Assembly (NCBI GenBank): GCA_017626295.1
Contig: JAGAJB010000015.1
Location: forward strand, 84,749-148,748
Reading direction: 5' to 3'
DNA length: 64,000 nt
From: Clostridia bacterium
GTDB taxonomy: Bacteria > Bacillota > Clostridia > Oscillospirales > Acutalibacteraceae
Shown here: positions 41,474 through 50,308 of the stretch, one piece after another
Position numbering within the stretch: position 1 is the stretch's first letter
Layout of the letters: each line of letters begins with the position of its first letter
Program-made: the position numbers and the translations under genes
The notes under the pieces: model-generated
The model's input: only the letters and a program-made list of their open reading frames with translations
The model's database searches: none
Told to the model about the DNA's origin: nothing

Positions 41474-43135
41474 TTATTTTTTCCAAGAAGAGTTAAGTTG
41501 AACTGTACGGTTGAATATGGGGTTTTCCGACGTTGAGTCTTTATCAACACAGAAATAACCGTTTCTCATAAACTGGAAGGAGTCAAGGTATTTGGCATCT
41601 CTGATGCTTTCTTCAATAAGACAGTCTTTGAGAACTATAAGAGAATCGGGGTTTATTACGCTCTCAAATTCTTCGTCGGGAACACCCGCAGGGTCTTCAA
41701 CGTTGAAAAGTCTGTCGTAAAGTCTTACTTCTGCTTTAAATGCTTTAGGACCTGCCCAGTGAATTGTGCCCTTTACTTTTCTTCCGTCGGGAGCATTACC
41801 GCCCTTGGTTTCAGGGTCATATGTGCAGTGAAGAACGGTTACATTGCCATCTTCGTCTGTTTCATAAGAGTTACAGGTGATAAAGTATGCACCTTTAAGA
41901 CGGACTTCATTACCGGGGAAAAGTCTGAAATATTTTTTTACGGGTTCAGCCATAAAGTCGTTTCTTTCAACGAAAATTTCTTTGCCGAAAGTAACGGTCT
42001 TTTTGCCGAGTTCGGGTTTGTCGGGGTGAACTTCAACTTCAATTTCCTCAGTCTGACCTTCGGGGTAGTTGTCGATAATAACTTTAATAGGGTCAAGTAC
42101 AGCCATTGCTCTGGGTGCGTTGGCGTTAAGTTCATCACGCACGCAGGCTTCAAGAAGACCGTAATCAACAACGCTGTATGCCTTTGAAACACCGACTTTT
42201 TCAATGAAAGTGCGAAGAGCCTTTGCAGGATAACCGCGTCTTCTCATACCGCAGATGGTAGCCATACGGGGATCATCCCAACCGCTTACGAGGTTATCTG
42301 TAACAAGACGTATGTTTCTGCGCTTACTTGTAATGCAGTAGTTAAGGTTAAGTCTTGCAAATTCAATCTGTCTGGGCGGTTCTTCAAAACCTATCTGCTC
42401 AATAAACCAGTTGTAAAGGGGTCTGTGGTTTTCAAATTCAAGTGAGCAGAGTGAATATGTTACGCCTTCGCGAGCATCAGAGAGGGGATGTGCAAAGTCA
42501 TAAATGGGATAAACGCACCATTTGTTACCTGTCTGATGATGGTCAACGTGAAGAATTCTGTAAATAGCAGGGTCACGCATATTCATATTGGGTGAAGCCA
42601 TATCTATTTTAGCGCGCAATACCTTAGCACCGTCGGGGAATTCGCCGTCTGTCATACGTTTGAAAAGGTCAAGGTTTTCTTCAACGCTTCTGTCACGGTA
42701 GGGGCTGTTTTTACCGGGTTCCGTAAGCGTACCGCGGTATTCACGCATCTGCTCTGCGGTAAGATCGTCAACATAAGCCTTGCCGTCTTTTATAAGTTTA
42801 ATTGCACATTCATAAAGGAAGTCAAAATAACTTGAAGCATAAAGGCATTTATCCCATTTGAAGCCGAGCCATTCAATATCTTCCTTGATGGATTCAACAT
42901 ATTCAATGTCTTCTTTAGCGGGGTTAGTATCGTCAAGACGGAGGTTACATACACCGCCGTATTTCATAGCAGTTGTAAAGTCTATGCAAATAGCCTTTGC
43001 GTGACCGATATGAAGATAACCGTTAGGTTCTGGGGGGAAACGTGTCTGAACTTTGGTGTTGACACCTTCCCTTAATTCCTCGTCTATAATGTCGTGGATA
43101 AAGTTTGATGAGTTTTCGAGATTTAATTCTTCCAT
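41474..43135 (-). CDS. glnS: Glutaminyl-tRNA synthetase
   Basis: 553 residues from the ATG at 43135 (AGGAG nine bases upstream). TRFPPEPNGYLHIGHAKAIC has the class I H-I-G-H motif, YCITSKRRNIRLVTDNLVSG the K-M-S-K-S-like loop (I-T-S-K-R), and CSLEFENHRPLYNWFIEQIG is typical of GlnRS. The C-terminal beta barrels for anticodon recognition follow. It charges tRNA-Gln directly, so this organism need not rely on Glu-tRNA-Gln amidation. It lies 13 bp behind gltX, the related enzyme, on one transcript. Confidence 0.96.
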   Translation of the reverse strand: MEELNLENSSNFIHDIIDEELREGVNTKVQTRFPPEPNGYLHIGHAKAICIDFTTAMKYGGVCNLRLDDTNPAKEDIEYVESIKEDIEWLGFKWDKCLYASSYFDFLYECAIKLIKDGKAYVDDLTAEQMREYRGTLTEPGKNSPYRDRSVEENLDLFKRMTDGEFPDGAKVLRAKIDMASPNMNMRDPAIYRILHVDHHQTGNKWCVYPIYDFAHPLSDAREGVTYSLCSLEFENHRPLYNWFIEQIGFEEPPRQIEFARLNLNYCITSKRRNIRLVTDNLVSGWDDPRMATICGMRRRGYPAKALRTFIEKVGVSKAYSVVDYGLLEACVRDELNANAPRAMAVLDPIKVIIDNYPEGQTEEIEVEVHPDKPELGKKTVTFGKEIFVERNDFMAEPVKKYFRLFPGNEVRLKGAYFITCNSYETDEDGNVTVLHCTYDPETKGGNAPDGRKVKGTIHWAGPKAFKAEVRLYDRLFNVEDPAGVPDEEFESVINPDSLIVLKDCLIEESIRDAKYLDSFQFMRNGYFCVDKDSTSENPIFNRTVQLNSSWKK

Positions 43136-43148
43136 AGTTTGTATCTCC

Positions 43149-44813
43149 TTAGAGTGAATTAACAATAGCGTTAATTCTTGTTTTAACTGTATCTTTTCCC
43201 AAAAGTTTCATAATAGAGCAAAGGTCGGGAGTATTTTTTCTGCCTGTTACTGCAAGGCGGATAACAGTCGAAACATCACCGACGTGTCCTTTGAAAAGTT
43301 CGGGGTTTTTCTTGTATTCTTTAACGTTGGGTGTGAAGCCCAAAGGTTCGCATAAATCTTTGATTTTTGAGAACCAGACATCTTTGTCGTCGCTGTCGCT
43401 GTAAACTTCCGGATAACTTTCAAGAATTGCTTTAGCGTCTTCTTTTTGAATATTTTCGGGAAGGTCAAAAGCAGGTGTATGGTATTCTTCAAACATATAT
43501 GCGAAATATTCTTTTACTTCGCTCCATTTTGCAAGGTCTTTACGGGGTTTGGGACTTTCACGGTCAATATTTACCATATCGCGTGAGCGTTGAGGATTTG
43601 CAGTAAAGACTTTGAAGAATTCTTCGTCGTACTTTTCTGCCCATTCTGCGATGTATTTATAAACTGTGTCTGCATCCATAACAGAAATAACGTTTTTGCT
43701 GACGTCGTTTAATTTAACAAGGTCAAAAAGACATCCGCTGGGGCTCATCTTTTTAAGATTAAAGGGGAAAGCGAAAACGCTCTCTTTGGGGTTTGCCCTG
43801 CGCCAATCTTCAAAGTTTGAGTTAATAAGGGTGAAAAGATATTCTAAAATACTCTCTCTGGGGAATCCTGCCTCAAAGAAGTAACTTACTGCTGCTTCTG
43901 GGTCCTTCCTTTTAGAAATCTTGCGTTTGTTACCGTCGTCCTCGTCAAGTTTCATAACTTGTGAAAGGTGAGCGTATTTGGGAACTTTAAATCCGCAGGC
44001 TTTAAAAATAGCAATGTGTTTAGGTACTGATGAAAGCCATTCTTCCGCACGGATAACGTGAGTAGTTCTCATAAAATGGTCATCGCAAATATGTGCAAAG
44101 TGGTATGTGGGGATACCGTCGGATTTTAAAAGAACTTCGTCGATTACGTTTTCGGGCATTTCGATTTTACCGCGAATCATATCGTCGAAAGCGATTTTCT
44201 TTTCTTCGTCCCCTTGTGAACGGAAACGGAGAACGTAAGATTTGCCGTCCTTGAGATTTTTCTCAATTTCTTCTAAGGTAAGTTCACGGCATTTTGCGTA
44301 TTTGCCGAAATAACCTGTTATCAGTGCGCCGTCTTTTTCCTGTTGGGCTCTTAATTCGGTAAGTTCTTCCGAAGAACAGAAACAGGGATAAGCAAGACCG
44401 TCTTTTACAAGTTGCTTTGCAACGATGTGGTATATTTCCGCACGTTTGCTTTGTGTGTAAGGTCCGTAATCACCGCATTCGGAATTAAAACCCGTAACAC
44501 CTTCTGAAAATTCAATACCGAAATCTTTGAAACCGTCAATAATTGCGGAAACACCGTCGGCAATTTCACGCTTTTTGTCGGTATCTTCAATTCTTAAATA
44601 GGCTTTACCGCCCGAAACATCAGCAGTAAGGATGTTAACGAGAGCAGTATAAAAAGCGCCAATATGAAGGTATCCCGTAGGACTTGGTGCAAACCGTGTA
44701 ACACGCGCGCCTTCTTTTAAACCCCTGTCGGGATATTTTTCTTCTAACTCTGCCACAGTTCCCGTAACGTTGGGGAAAAGTAAATCGGCAAGTTTGTTAC
44801 AATCGTAATTCAT
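43149..44813 (-). CDS. gltX: Glutamyl-tRNA synthetase
   Basis: 554 residues from the ATG at 44813 (GGAG nine bases upstream). RVTRFAPSPTGYLHIGAFYT has the H-I-G-x motif of class I, LRIEDTDKKREIADG follows, and KRKISKRKDPEAAVSYFFEA is the K-I-S-K-R loop. At 554 residues it is longer than the usual 470-500, with extra sequence near the middle and a long anticodon-binding end. Because GlnRS is encoded next to it, it should charge only tRNA-Glu. Its promoter is at 44852-44880; no T-box leader is seen. Confidence 0.95.
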   Translation of the reverse strand: MNYDCNKLADLLFPNVTGTVAELEEKYPDRGLKEGARVTRFAPSPTGYLHIGAFYTALVNILTADVSGGKAYLRIEDTDKKREIADGVSAIIDGFKDFGIEFSEGVTGFNSECGDYGPYTQSKRAEIYHIVAKQLVKDGLAYPCFCSSEELTELRAQQEKDGALITGYFGKYAKCRELTLEEIEKNLKDGKSYVLRFRSQGDEEKKIAFDDMIRGKIEMPENVIDEVLLKSDGIPTYHFAHICDDHFMRTTHVIRAEEWLSSVPKHIAIFKACGFKVPKYAHLSQVMKLDEDDGNKRKISKRKDPEAAVSYFFEAGFPRESILEYLFTLINSNFEDWRRANPKESVFAFPFNLKKMSPSGCLFDLVKLNDVSKNVISVMDADTVYKYIAEWAEKYDEEFFKVFTANPQRSRDMVNIDRESPKPRKDLAKWSEVKEYFAYMFEEYHTPAFDLPENIQKEDAKAILESYPEVYSDSDDKDVWFSKIKDLCEPLGFTPNVKEYKKNPELFKGHVGDVSTVIRLAVTGRKNTPDLCSIMKLLGKDTVKTRINAIVNSL

Positions 44814-44851
44814 ATTATAAAACTCCAATTTAAAAATCAATTTGACATCTT

Positions 44852-44880
44852 ATTATCGCAGAAAATCGTAAAAGTATCAA
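44852..44880 (-). promoter_or_regulatory. Promoter of gltX-glnS
   Basis: On the minus strand TTGATA (44880-44875) and GATAAT (44857-44852) with 17 bp between. Confidence 0.65.
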
Positions 44881-44967
44881 TAGTTTTTAGTAAATTTTAT
44901 TTTATAATATAATAATTACAATATAACAGTGCTCTGAAACATACTAAAATTTGCATTGACACACGAC

Positions 44968-44996
44968 TTGACTTAATATTAAATATAATGTAAAAT
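44968..44996 (+). promoter_or_regulatory. Promoter of RNase P RNA
   Basis: TTGACT at 44968-44973 and TAAAAT at 44991-44996 with 17 bp between. The RNA is expected to begin six bases downstream, which agrees with the start of helix P1. Confidence 0.75.
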
Positions 44997-45001
44997 AAAT
45001 C

Positions 45002-45350
45002 ATTCGGTAAAATGGGCAGTTGCGGATGTGATTTTTCACAGACGAGGAAAGTCCGGGCATCATACGGCAGGGTAACGGCTAACGGCCGCCGAGGGTAACC
45101 TTAGGGAAAGTGCAACAGAGAGATACCGCCGATTTTTAATCGGTAAGGGTGGAAAGGCGAGGTAAGAGCTCACCGGCGTGGTGGAGACATCACGGCCATG
45201 TAAACCCTACCCGATGCAACACCGACAGGGGAGTCAGCCGGACAGCGATTTTTTCGCAACCCCGAAGGGTGGCTTGAACCTTGCGGCAACGCAAGGTGTA
45301 GATAGATGATTGCCTTAAACGACAGAACCCGGCTTACAGTTTTACCGAAT
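45002..45350 (+). ncRNA. rnpB: RNase P RNA, bacterial class A
   Basis: The conserved core is clear: GAGGAAAGTCCGGGC near 45,042, GAGGGTAAC, AGGGAAAGTGCAACAGAGAG, GGTAAGAGCTCACCGGCG and, near the end, GATAGATGATTGCC and ACAGAACCCGGCTTAC. Helix P1 is formed by ATTCGGTAAAA at 45002-45012 and TTTTACCGAAT at 45340-45350, a perfect 11-bp match that fixes both ends. It is the catalytic RNA that trims the 5' ends of tRNA precursors. Confidence 0.97.
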
Positions 45351-45437
45351 ATCCGGTAATTGTGTGCAAGGGTTTTTAATCCTTGCATTTTTTATTTCGG
45401 AGTGATATGTTTACTCACTATGTTGAAAGGGGATATT

Positions 45438-46808
45438 ATGAGAAAAACAGCAATTTTCTTATGTGTTGTAATGATATTTTCCGTATTCAGTATAACAGCG
45501 TTTGCTCAAAATACTATCCCCGTCAGTGCTGAAGTTTCTGAAACTACAGCGGGAGATTTGCGTGTTGTAGTTTATGTTGAGAATGTAGAAAAACTAATTT
45601 CTTTAAATGCAGTTCTGGAATATGATACTTCCGTTTATAACCTTAAAAGTGCCAAAGCATCAACTTCTGCCGATTCTTACGGTGAAGAAAAAGATAATAT
45701 ATCGGGATTATGGGTTTTCGGAAATCTTGCAGACGGTTCGGGGTGCGTAGGTGCATTTGTTGCATTTGGAGGAATAACTAAAATTGCAAAAACTGCTGCT
45801 TGCGAATTCATTCTCGAATCCCGAAACGGTGAGTTCAATATTGACGAAATAAATTTGAGCATAAAGGAATTTATAACCGAAGACAACGATGAAGAAAATG
45901 ATATATATGAAAAAGTTATTATCCCTTTTAAAGAGCCGACAGTTGATTTGTCGGGTATTTTCGGCTATGAAGTAAAAGGCGAAACAGTTAATATTACTGA
46001 GTTTAAAACAAATGATGATGTGATATTTATTCCACGATACTTTGAAGGTCTTACCGTTCGTTCGGTGAATTTAAAAAATATTGCCGAAAATCCCTTTGTG
46101 GTTTTTGACCGCAATGTTTTGAATGTAGGGGAAAATGTTTTTTCATCTGACAGCACTGTAATTGCTCCTTTCGGAAGTGCACCCACCGCCGCGGTAACAA
46201 AAGCGGGGGGCAAGTATCTGGGGTACTATGAAAATATAACACCCGATTTAAGTGAAAAAGTGCTGTACACTGACCAATATCTTGTCAATGACAGTAATAT
46301 GCTTTTCACCTGCACTGCGGATTTCAGCGTTCAACCTTCTCACAGTACAATGAAAAATTATTGGGGTACGGGAACTGTTATTGCTTTGAAGAACGGCGAA
46401 AATTCTGCGGAATTATCATTATGTGTAAAAGGCGATATAAACGGTGACAGCGTGTGTGATGTGCTCGATACGGTTTTCACAGAACTTTATGTTAACGGTT
46501 TATACGAACTTGAGTCAATTGAAAAGAAAAGCGCGGATTTTGACGGAGATAATAAAGTAACTGCACAAGATTATACGCAAATAGTTAATTTAGCGTTAGG
46601 TTCGGACTATAAAATTTTTGACGGAATACGCGGTGACCTTAACGGCGACTATGCAGTAGATACACTTGATGTTTTTGTTTTTAACAGAAAAATATCCGAC
46701 AATTCAATGTCGGCAGAAGAAAAAGCGGAATGTGATTTTGATAATAACGGTGTTTTAAACAGCGCAGACAGAGATATTCTTAATGAGTTAGTAATGACCT
46801 TTATATAA
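45438..46808 (+). CDS. Secreted protein with cohesin-like domain and two dockerin-type modules
   Basis: 456 residues from the ATG at 45438 (AAAGGGG upstream). A signal peptide is visible at 1-24 (KTAIFLCVVMIFSVFSITAFA). Residues about 28-175 look like a cohesin-type beta sandwich (AEVSETTAGDLRVVVYVENV, LNAVLEYDTSVYNLKSAKA). A short segment resembling BspA-type repeats follows (VIFIPRYFEGLTVRSVNLKN). The end has two dockerin modules with calcium loops: GDINGDSVCDVLD / ADFDGDNKVTAQD and GDLNGDYAVDTLD / CDFDNNGVLNSAD. Each has the D-x-N/D-x-D pattern. It is exported and could serve as a linker of extracellular complexes. It lies just behind the RNase P RNA; the promoter is not resolved. Confidence 0.85.
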   Translation: MRKTAIFLCVVMIFSVFSITAFAQNTIPVSAEVSETTAGDLRVVVYVENVEKLISLNAVLEYDTSVYNLKSAKASTSADSYGEEKDNISGLWVFGNLADGSGCVGAFVAFGGITKIAKTAACEFILESRNGEFNIDEINLSIKEFITEDNDEENDIYEKVIIPFKEPTVDLSGIFGYEVKGETVNITEFKTNDDVIFIPRYFEGLTVRSVNLKNIAENPFVVFDRNVLNVGENVFSSDSTVIAPFGSAPTAAVTKAGGKYLGYYENITPDLSEKVLYTDQYLVNDSNMLFTCTADFSVQPSHSTMKNYWGTGTVIALKNGENSAELSLCVKGDINGDSVCDVLDTVFTELYVNGLYELESIEKKSADFDGDNKVTAQDYTQIVNLALGSDYKIFDGIRGDLNGDYAVDTLDVFVFNRKISDNSMSAEEKAECDFDNNGVLNSADRDILNELVMTFI

Positions 46809-46849
46809 AACAATCAGTAGCAACGGGTGTTGCTACTGATTGTTTTTAA
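46806..46849. terminator. Bidirectional terminator
   Basis: AAACAATCAGTAGCAAC gggt GTTGCTACTGATTGTTT are perfect 17-bp arms with T-runs on both sides. It ends both the cohesin/dockerin gene and the leftward phosphatase gene. Confidence 0.93.
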
Positions 46850-47460
46850 TACTCGTCTGCTATACCCAGGTGCGAAACGTCATTAAGGTATTTGAGTTTT
46901 GTTTTTATAACACCTTTTTCTTCTATGTAGCACACAAGTGAAACCCCTGTATTAAGGTGTGAAAAATTAAAGTTTTCTTTCAGGGGGAAGTTCAGTGCTG
47001 CGAGAACTAAAAAAGAATTAAACGTTCCGTGAGCAACCACGACAATTCGGGAGTCAAAACCATTTTCCGATTTTATTTTTTCTATAAATTTTTTTGCTCT
47101 TTCGTAGGCAATTATATCTGTTTCTTCACCTAATGCTTTTGATGTATCAATCAAAGCATCGGGCAAGTGATTTTTAAGTTCATTTTTCGGTAAACCGCAG
47201 TAATCGGGGTCAGTACCTTTTTCTAAAAGAGCAGAATCTATAATAACAGGCGAGTTCTCGTGGTATTTTTTAATTTCTTTTGCGGTTTTAACTGCTCTCA
47301 CAAGGGGACTTGTGTATATTTTATCAACTTTCTTATCCTTAAAACGCTCACCTAAAAGCCGAGCCTGTTCCTCACCTTTTGGAGTAAGGTCGGTTTCCGA
47401 AAACCCGTCACCGTTTAAATTTCCATATGTTTCTCCGTGGCGAATAATATAAATATGCAT
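46846..47460 (-). CDS. Histidine phosphatase family protein
   Basis: 204 residues from the ATG at 47460, with GAGGTGG ten bases upstream. IYIIRHGETYGNLNGDGFSE has the R-H-G catalytic motif, KIYTSPLVRAVKTAKEI the second Arg site, and RIVVVAHGTFNSFLVLAALN the second catalytic His. It is of the phosphoglycerate mutase-like superfamily and could act on sugar phosphates, nucleotides or cobalamin intermediates. Its leader and promoter mirror those of the divergent Nudix gene, so the two are probably co-regulated. Confidence 0.92.
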   Translation of the reverse strand: MHIYIIRHGETYGNLNGDGFSETDLTPKGEEQARLLGERFKDKKVDKIYTSPLVRAVKTAKEIKKYHENSPVIIDSALLEKGTDPDYCGLPKNELKNHLPDALIDTSKALGEETDIIAYERAKKFIEKIKSENGFDSRIVVVAHGTFNSFLVLAALNFPLKENFNFSHLNTGVSLVCYIEEKGVIKTKLKYLNDVSHLGIADEY

Positions 47461-47470
47461 AAAGGAAACA

Positions 47471-47577
47471 CCACCTCTCATTTTTATTATACTATCATCA
47501 ACAAAATCTTTCAATTGTTATTTATTGAAAGAAAGTAATATGTGTAGTATAATGTCTATAATAAAAATGAGAGGTGG
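47471..47577. promoter_or_regulatory. Mirrored divergent promoter region with 21-bp inverted repeats
   Basis: The segment 47471-47491 is the exact reverse complement of 47557-47577. Each arm holds a -10 end, the first part of the leader and the ribosome site GAGAGGTGG. The rightward promoter is TTGAAA (47525-47530) and TATAAT (47548-47553), spacer 17; the leftward promoter has the same boxes and spacing with TTGAAA ending near 47,516. Both genes therefore have nearly identical leaders. Confidence 0.85.
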
Positions 47578-47586
47578 AATCAGATT

Positions 47587-48126
47587 ATGAAACTTGAAGA
47601 AACCAAATTATCGTCAGAGGAAATATTCGACGGTGTTGCGATTCATCTTTACAGGGATGAAATTCTTCTCCCTAACGGCAATAAAGGTGTAAGGGAAGTT
47701 ATTCGTCATCCCGGTGCGGTTTGTGTTATACCCATTACTGAGGACGGAGATGTTATATTTGTAAATCAGTTTAGATACGCATTTAATAAGGTCACGTTGG
47801 AAATTCCTGCGGGTAAACTTGAAAAGGGCGAAGACCATCTTGAAGCAGCACTCAGGGAACTTTCTGAAGAAACAGGATTAAGTGCAAAAACGGTAGTTCC
47901 TATGGGCGAACTTTACACGACCCCAGCGCTTATTGACGAAGTGATTTATATGTATCTTGCCACAGATTTATCACAAGGTGAACAACATCTTGACGAAGAT
48001 GAGTTTATAAACACTATAAAAATTCCGCTTGAGAAAGCCGTAGAAATGGTGATGAACGGCGAAATAAAAGATTCTAAAACCCAGGTAATGATTTTAAAAG
48101 CAGATAAATATCTTAAAAACCAATAA
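47587..48126 (+). CDS. Nudix hydrolase, ADP-ribose pyrophosphatase type
   Basis: 179 residues. The Nudix box is GKLEKGEDHLEAALRELSEE then TGL, with G-x5-E-x7-R-E-x-x-E-E-x-G-x complete. Before it, LPNGNKGVREVIRHPGAVCV and FVNQFRYAFNKVTLEIPAGK are characteristic of the ADP-ribose group (E-I-P-A-G-K). It probably splits ADP-ribose or a similar nucleotide sugar. The gene is divergent from the phosphatase gene and ends at a terminator. Confidence 0.93.
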   Translation: MKLEETKLSSEEIFDGVAIHLYRDEILLPNGNKGVREVIRHPGAVCVIPITEDGDVIFVNQFRYAFNKVTLEIPAGKLEKGEDHLEAALRELSEETGLSAKTVVPMGELYTTPALIDEVIYMYLATDLSQGEQHLDEDEFINTIKIPLEKAVEMVMNGEIKDSKTQVMILKADKYLKNQ

Positions 48127-48127
48127 G

Positions 48128-48164
48128 AACAAAGGACTTTCCGTTTTCGGAAAGTCCTTTGTTA
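48128..48164. terminator. Bidirectional terminator
   Basis: AACAAAGGACTTTCC and GGAAAGTCCTTTGTT are perfect 15-bp arms around GTTTTC. It ends the Nudix gene and the DUF5058 pair. Confidence 0.9.
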
Positions 48165-48172
48165 TATAAAAA

Positions 48173-48868
48173 TTATTTTTGCCTTTTTTCTTTTTTGTCA
48201 AGGAAGCCTACCTTGTACATAACGAATGCGAACAATACCGATGCGATGATACCGGGGAAAATAAGCGTTGATGCACCGATTGTGGGAACAAACACAAGAA
48301 TAAGGAGCATAAAGAGAATAGGTGCAAAAGATATTTTCCAATGTGTTACAAAGTAACCTGCACCCAAAGCACCGAAAAGTGCGGGGATAACCTGCTTGAA
48401 TGCGGGCATAAGGAGGGGGCTGTTGGTGAAAGTATCAAGGAAGGGTGCAAAAGCAATAACACCGACAGCAAGAACTGCTGTTGTAACAATTGCAGATGTA
48501 GCAATTGCTATTGTGGAAATAACGTCACCTTCTTCAGAGGTTGCTTTTACTTTTGCATTTTCCATTGCGCTGATAGCACAGGGAAGTTTGAGGTTAACAA
48601 TGTTACCGGTTACGAATGAAAGGTATGTACCGCCTGCGCCGAGCATAGGTGTGTAGAAAACAACCTCAACAACTGCAACTGTCCAATACAAAGGAATAAC
48701 CTGGAGCAAGCCTTTGAAAACAAGTTCTGCACGAGGGAACACGCCGAGATAAAGGCAAATAGCCATGGGGAACATTAAAAGAACGCAAAGGGCGGAAAGG
48801 GTAGAAATTCTGCCCCAGCCGTGAACTCTGTCGTAATAAGACTTCTGCTGTTTGTTTTTCTTTGACAT
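48173..48868 (-). CDS. Membrane protein, partner of DUF5058
   Basis: 231 residues from the ATG at 48868 (GGAGGGG upstream). After a basic start (MSKKNKQQKSYYDRVHGWGR) there are about six membrane helices, for example LSALCVLLMFPMAICLYLGV, AIATSAIVTTAVLAVGVIAF, VIPALFGALGAGYFV and FAPILFMLLILVFVPTIGAS. The loop TGNIVNLKLPCAISAMENAK and SEEGDVISTIAIATSAIV suggest paired re-entrant segments like those in some secondary transporters. The stop of the DUF5058 gene lies two bases before its start. Function unknown. Confidence 0.75.
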   Translation of the reverse strand: MSKKNKQQKSYYDRVHGWGRISTLSALCVLLMFPMAICLYLGVFPRAELVFKGLLQVIPLYWTVAVVEVVFYTPMLGAGGTYLSFVTGNIVNLKLPCAISAMENAKVKATSEEGDVISTIAIATSAIVTTAVLAVGVIAFAPFLDTFTNSPLLMPAFKQVIPALFGALGAGYFVTHWKISFAPILFMLLILVFVPTIGASTLIFPGIIASVLFAFVMYKVGFLDKKEKRQK

Positions 48869-48870
48869 AA

Positions 48871-49719
48871 TTAACCCCTCCATTCAAGTAATGCAACGCT
48901 TTCGGGTAATACGTTGAAGGCAACAACTGCAACAACCATACCTGCAATCATACCGATGGGCATAACGAAAGGTTCAAGCCATGTAAGTTTAAACTTTTTA
49001 GAAACAATTTCAAGAACAACCGAAACAATAACGGAGGTTACAAGGGTCAAAACGGAAAGCACACCCGCACCGTCAAGGGCAACGTCGGCTTTACCTGCAC
49101 CGAGGATGGAGTTTGCAACAAATGCACCGATAAGACCTATGAAAAGAGCAGGGGTAACATAGTCCATAAAACCTGCAAAACTTCTTTTCTTTTTAGGAGT
49201 GTCTGTTTCTTTTGTGTTTTCAGTTGAGGTGCTTTCTTCTGTAACTTCACTTTCAGCCTTTTTACTTGCGTTAAGGAATTTTTTATGGAGAGGTTTTGCA
49301 ACAAAGGGAAGAATAACAAGTGAGAAGCAAATACCAATAGTCATAACCCACGCAACACCTGCATAAACCTCGGGGTCGGTGATTGCTTCCGTAATACCGG
49401 TTGTTATACCGAAAGCCTTAATAGCCTCAGTTGCGGCAACGGTTTCGTATGTAATGTTACCGATAACGGAAAGTCTTACCCAAGGAATAACAAGACCCAA
49501 AGCGGGAGCAAGAGCAATAACCGTAGCAAGTACGGAAAGTGCAGAGGGAATTGTAAACAAAGCACTTGATGTAACGGCATTTTTAAGTTTCTTTTTGTCT
49601 ATGCCCATTTCTTTGCCGTGCTTCCATGCTTTAATGAGGAAGAACAAGGACTGACCGAGAACAAAAAGAATAACAGCACCGGCTATAAGATATAAGCCGA
49701 GTGAGCTATTGTCAAACAT
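48871..49719 (-). CDS. DUF5058 family membrane protein
   Basis: 282 residues. GLYLIAGAVILFVLGQSLFF is the first helix, followed by KKKLKNAVTSSALFTIPSAL and VLATVIALAPALGLVIPWVR, which are typical of the DUF5058 family; about seven helices in all. A charged acidic loop (SEVTEESTSTENTKETDTPK) divides it into halves. It is coupled to the other membrane gene behind it, so the two probably form one complex, most likely a transporter. Promoter boxes at 49750-49778 are perfect consensus, which implies high expression. Confidence 0.8.
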   Translation of the reverse strand: MFDNSSLGLYLIAGAVILFVLGQSLFFLIKAWKHGKEMGIDKKKLKNAVTSSALFTIPSALSVLATVIALAPALGLVIPWVRLSVIGNITYETVAATEAIKAFGITTGITEAITDPEVYAGVAWVMTIGICFSLVILPFVAKPLHKKFLNASKKAESEVTEESTSTENTKETDTPKKKRSFAGFMDYVTPALFIGLIGAFVANSILGAGKADVALDGAGVLSVLTLVTSVIVSVVLEIVSKKFKLTWLEPFVMPIGMIAGMVVAVVAFNVLPESVALLEWRG

Positions 49720-49749
49720 AGTATCACTACCTTCTTTTTTAATGATAAA

Positions 49750-49778
49750 ATTATAGGAAATTTTTCATTTTATGTCAA
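49750..49778 (-). promoter_or_regulatory. Perfect consensus promoter of the DUF5058 pair
   Basis: On the minus strand TTGACA (49778-49773) and TATAAT (49755-49750) with 17 bp between. The -35 box overlaps the stop region of the yfcE-like gene. Confidence 0.85.
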
Positions 49779-50245
49779 TAAGAAACGAGGTTTTTGTTTA
49801 AGCACATAACCCCTTTTTCAGTAATATCAATTACACCGTAGAACCCTTCGCGTATACTTCCGGGGTTAAAATAGTAAACGCCGTCTTTATATGAGTTAAA
49901 AGGCTGATGTGTGTGACCGAAAAGAACTATGTCACATTTTTCTTCACTTGCCTTTTCTTCTAAACCGAAAAGCCCGAATTTCACCTTCTCGGCATAGCCG
50001 TGGGTAGCATAAATTCTTTTACCCTCAAAATTTCTGATGTCTTTCGCAGGAAGAGTACAACCTAAATCACAGTTGCCGTTTACGCCAATAAAGGCTTTTT
50101 TATCTCTGTAAGAACTGAAAAGTTCTTCGTATTCCCTGTAACCGTCACCTAAAAAATAAACAACTTCAGCAGAAGGTTCTCTTTCCACCGCTTCAAATAA
50201 ATTCCAACGGCTGCCGTGGGAGTCCGAAACTACAACTAAACGCAA
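49775..50245 (-). CDS. YfcE/MJ0936-family metallophosphoesterase
   Basis: 156 residues with a TTG start; GGTG lies seven bases upstream and an ATG four bases earlier is in another frame. RLVVVSDSHGSRWNLFEAVE is the D-x-H metal motif, VYFLGDGYREYEELFSSY the G-D motif, GVNGNCDLGC the G-N-x-D motif and IVLFGHTHQPFNSYKD the G-H-T-H motif. It hydrolyses phosphodiesters; natural substrate unknown. It is divergent from the three-gene small-protein operon. Confidence 0.9.
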   Translation of the reverse strand: MRLVVVSDSHGSRWNLFEAVEREPSAEVVYFLGDGYREYEELFSSYRDKKAFIGVNGNCDLGCTLPAKDIRNFEGKRIYATHGYAEKVKFGLFGLEEKASEEKCDIVLFGHTHQPFNSYKDGVYYFNPGSIREGFYGVIDITEKGVMCLNKNLVSY

Positions 50246-50308
50246 TCATAATCACCGCTTTTCCGTAATATGATATATAGATTATATATTTTTACGGCGG
50301 TGATTTCA

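Noticed and set aside
44841..45001. T-box riboswitch in front of gltX-glnS
   Set aside because: The leader is short and lacks the conserved AGGGTGGNACCGCG segment.
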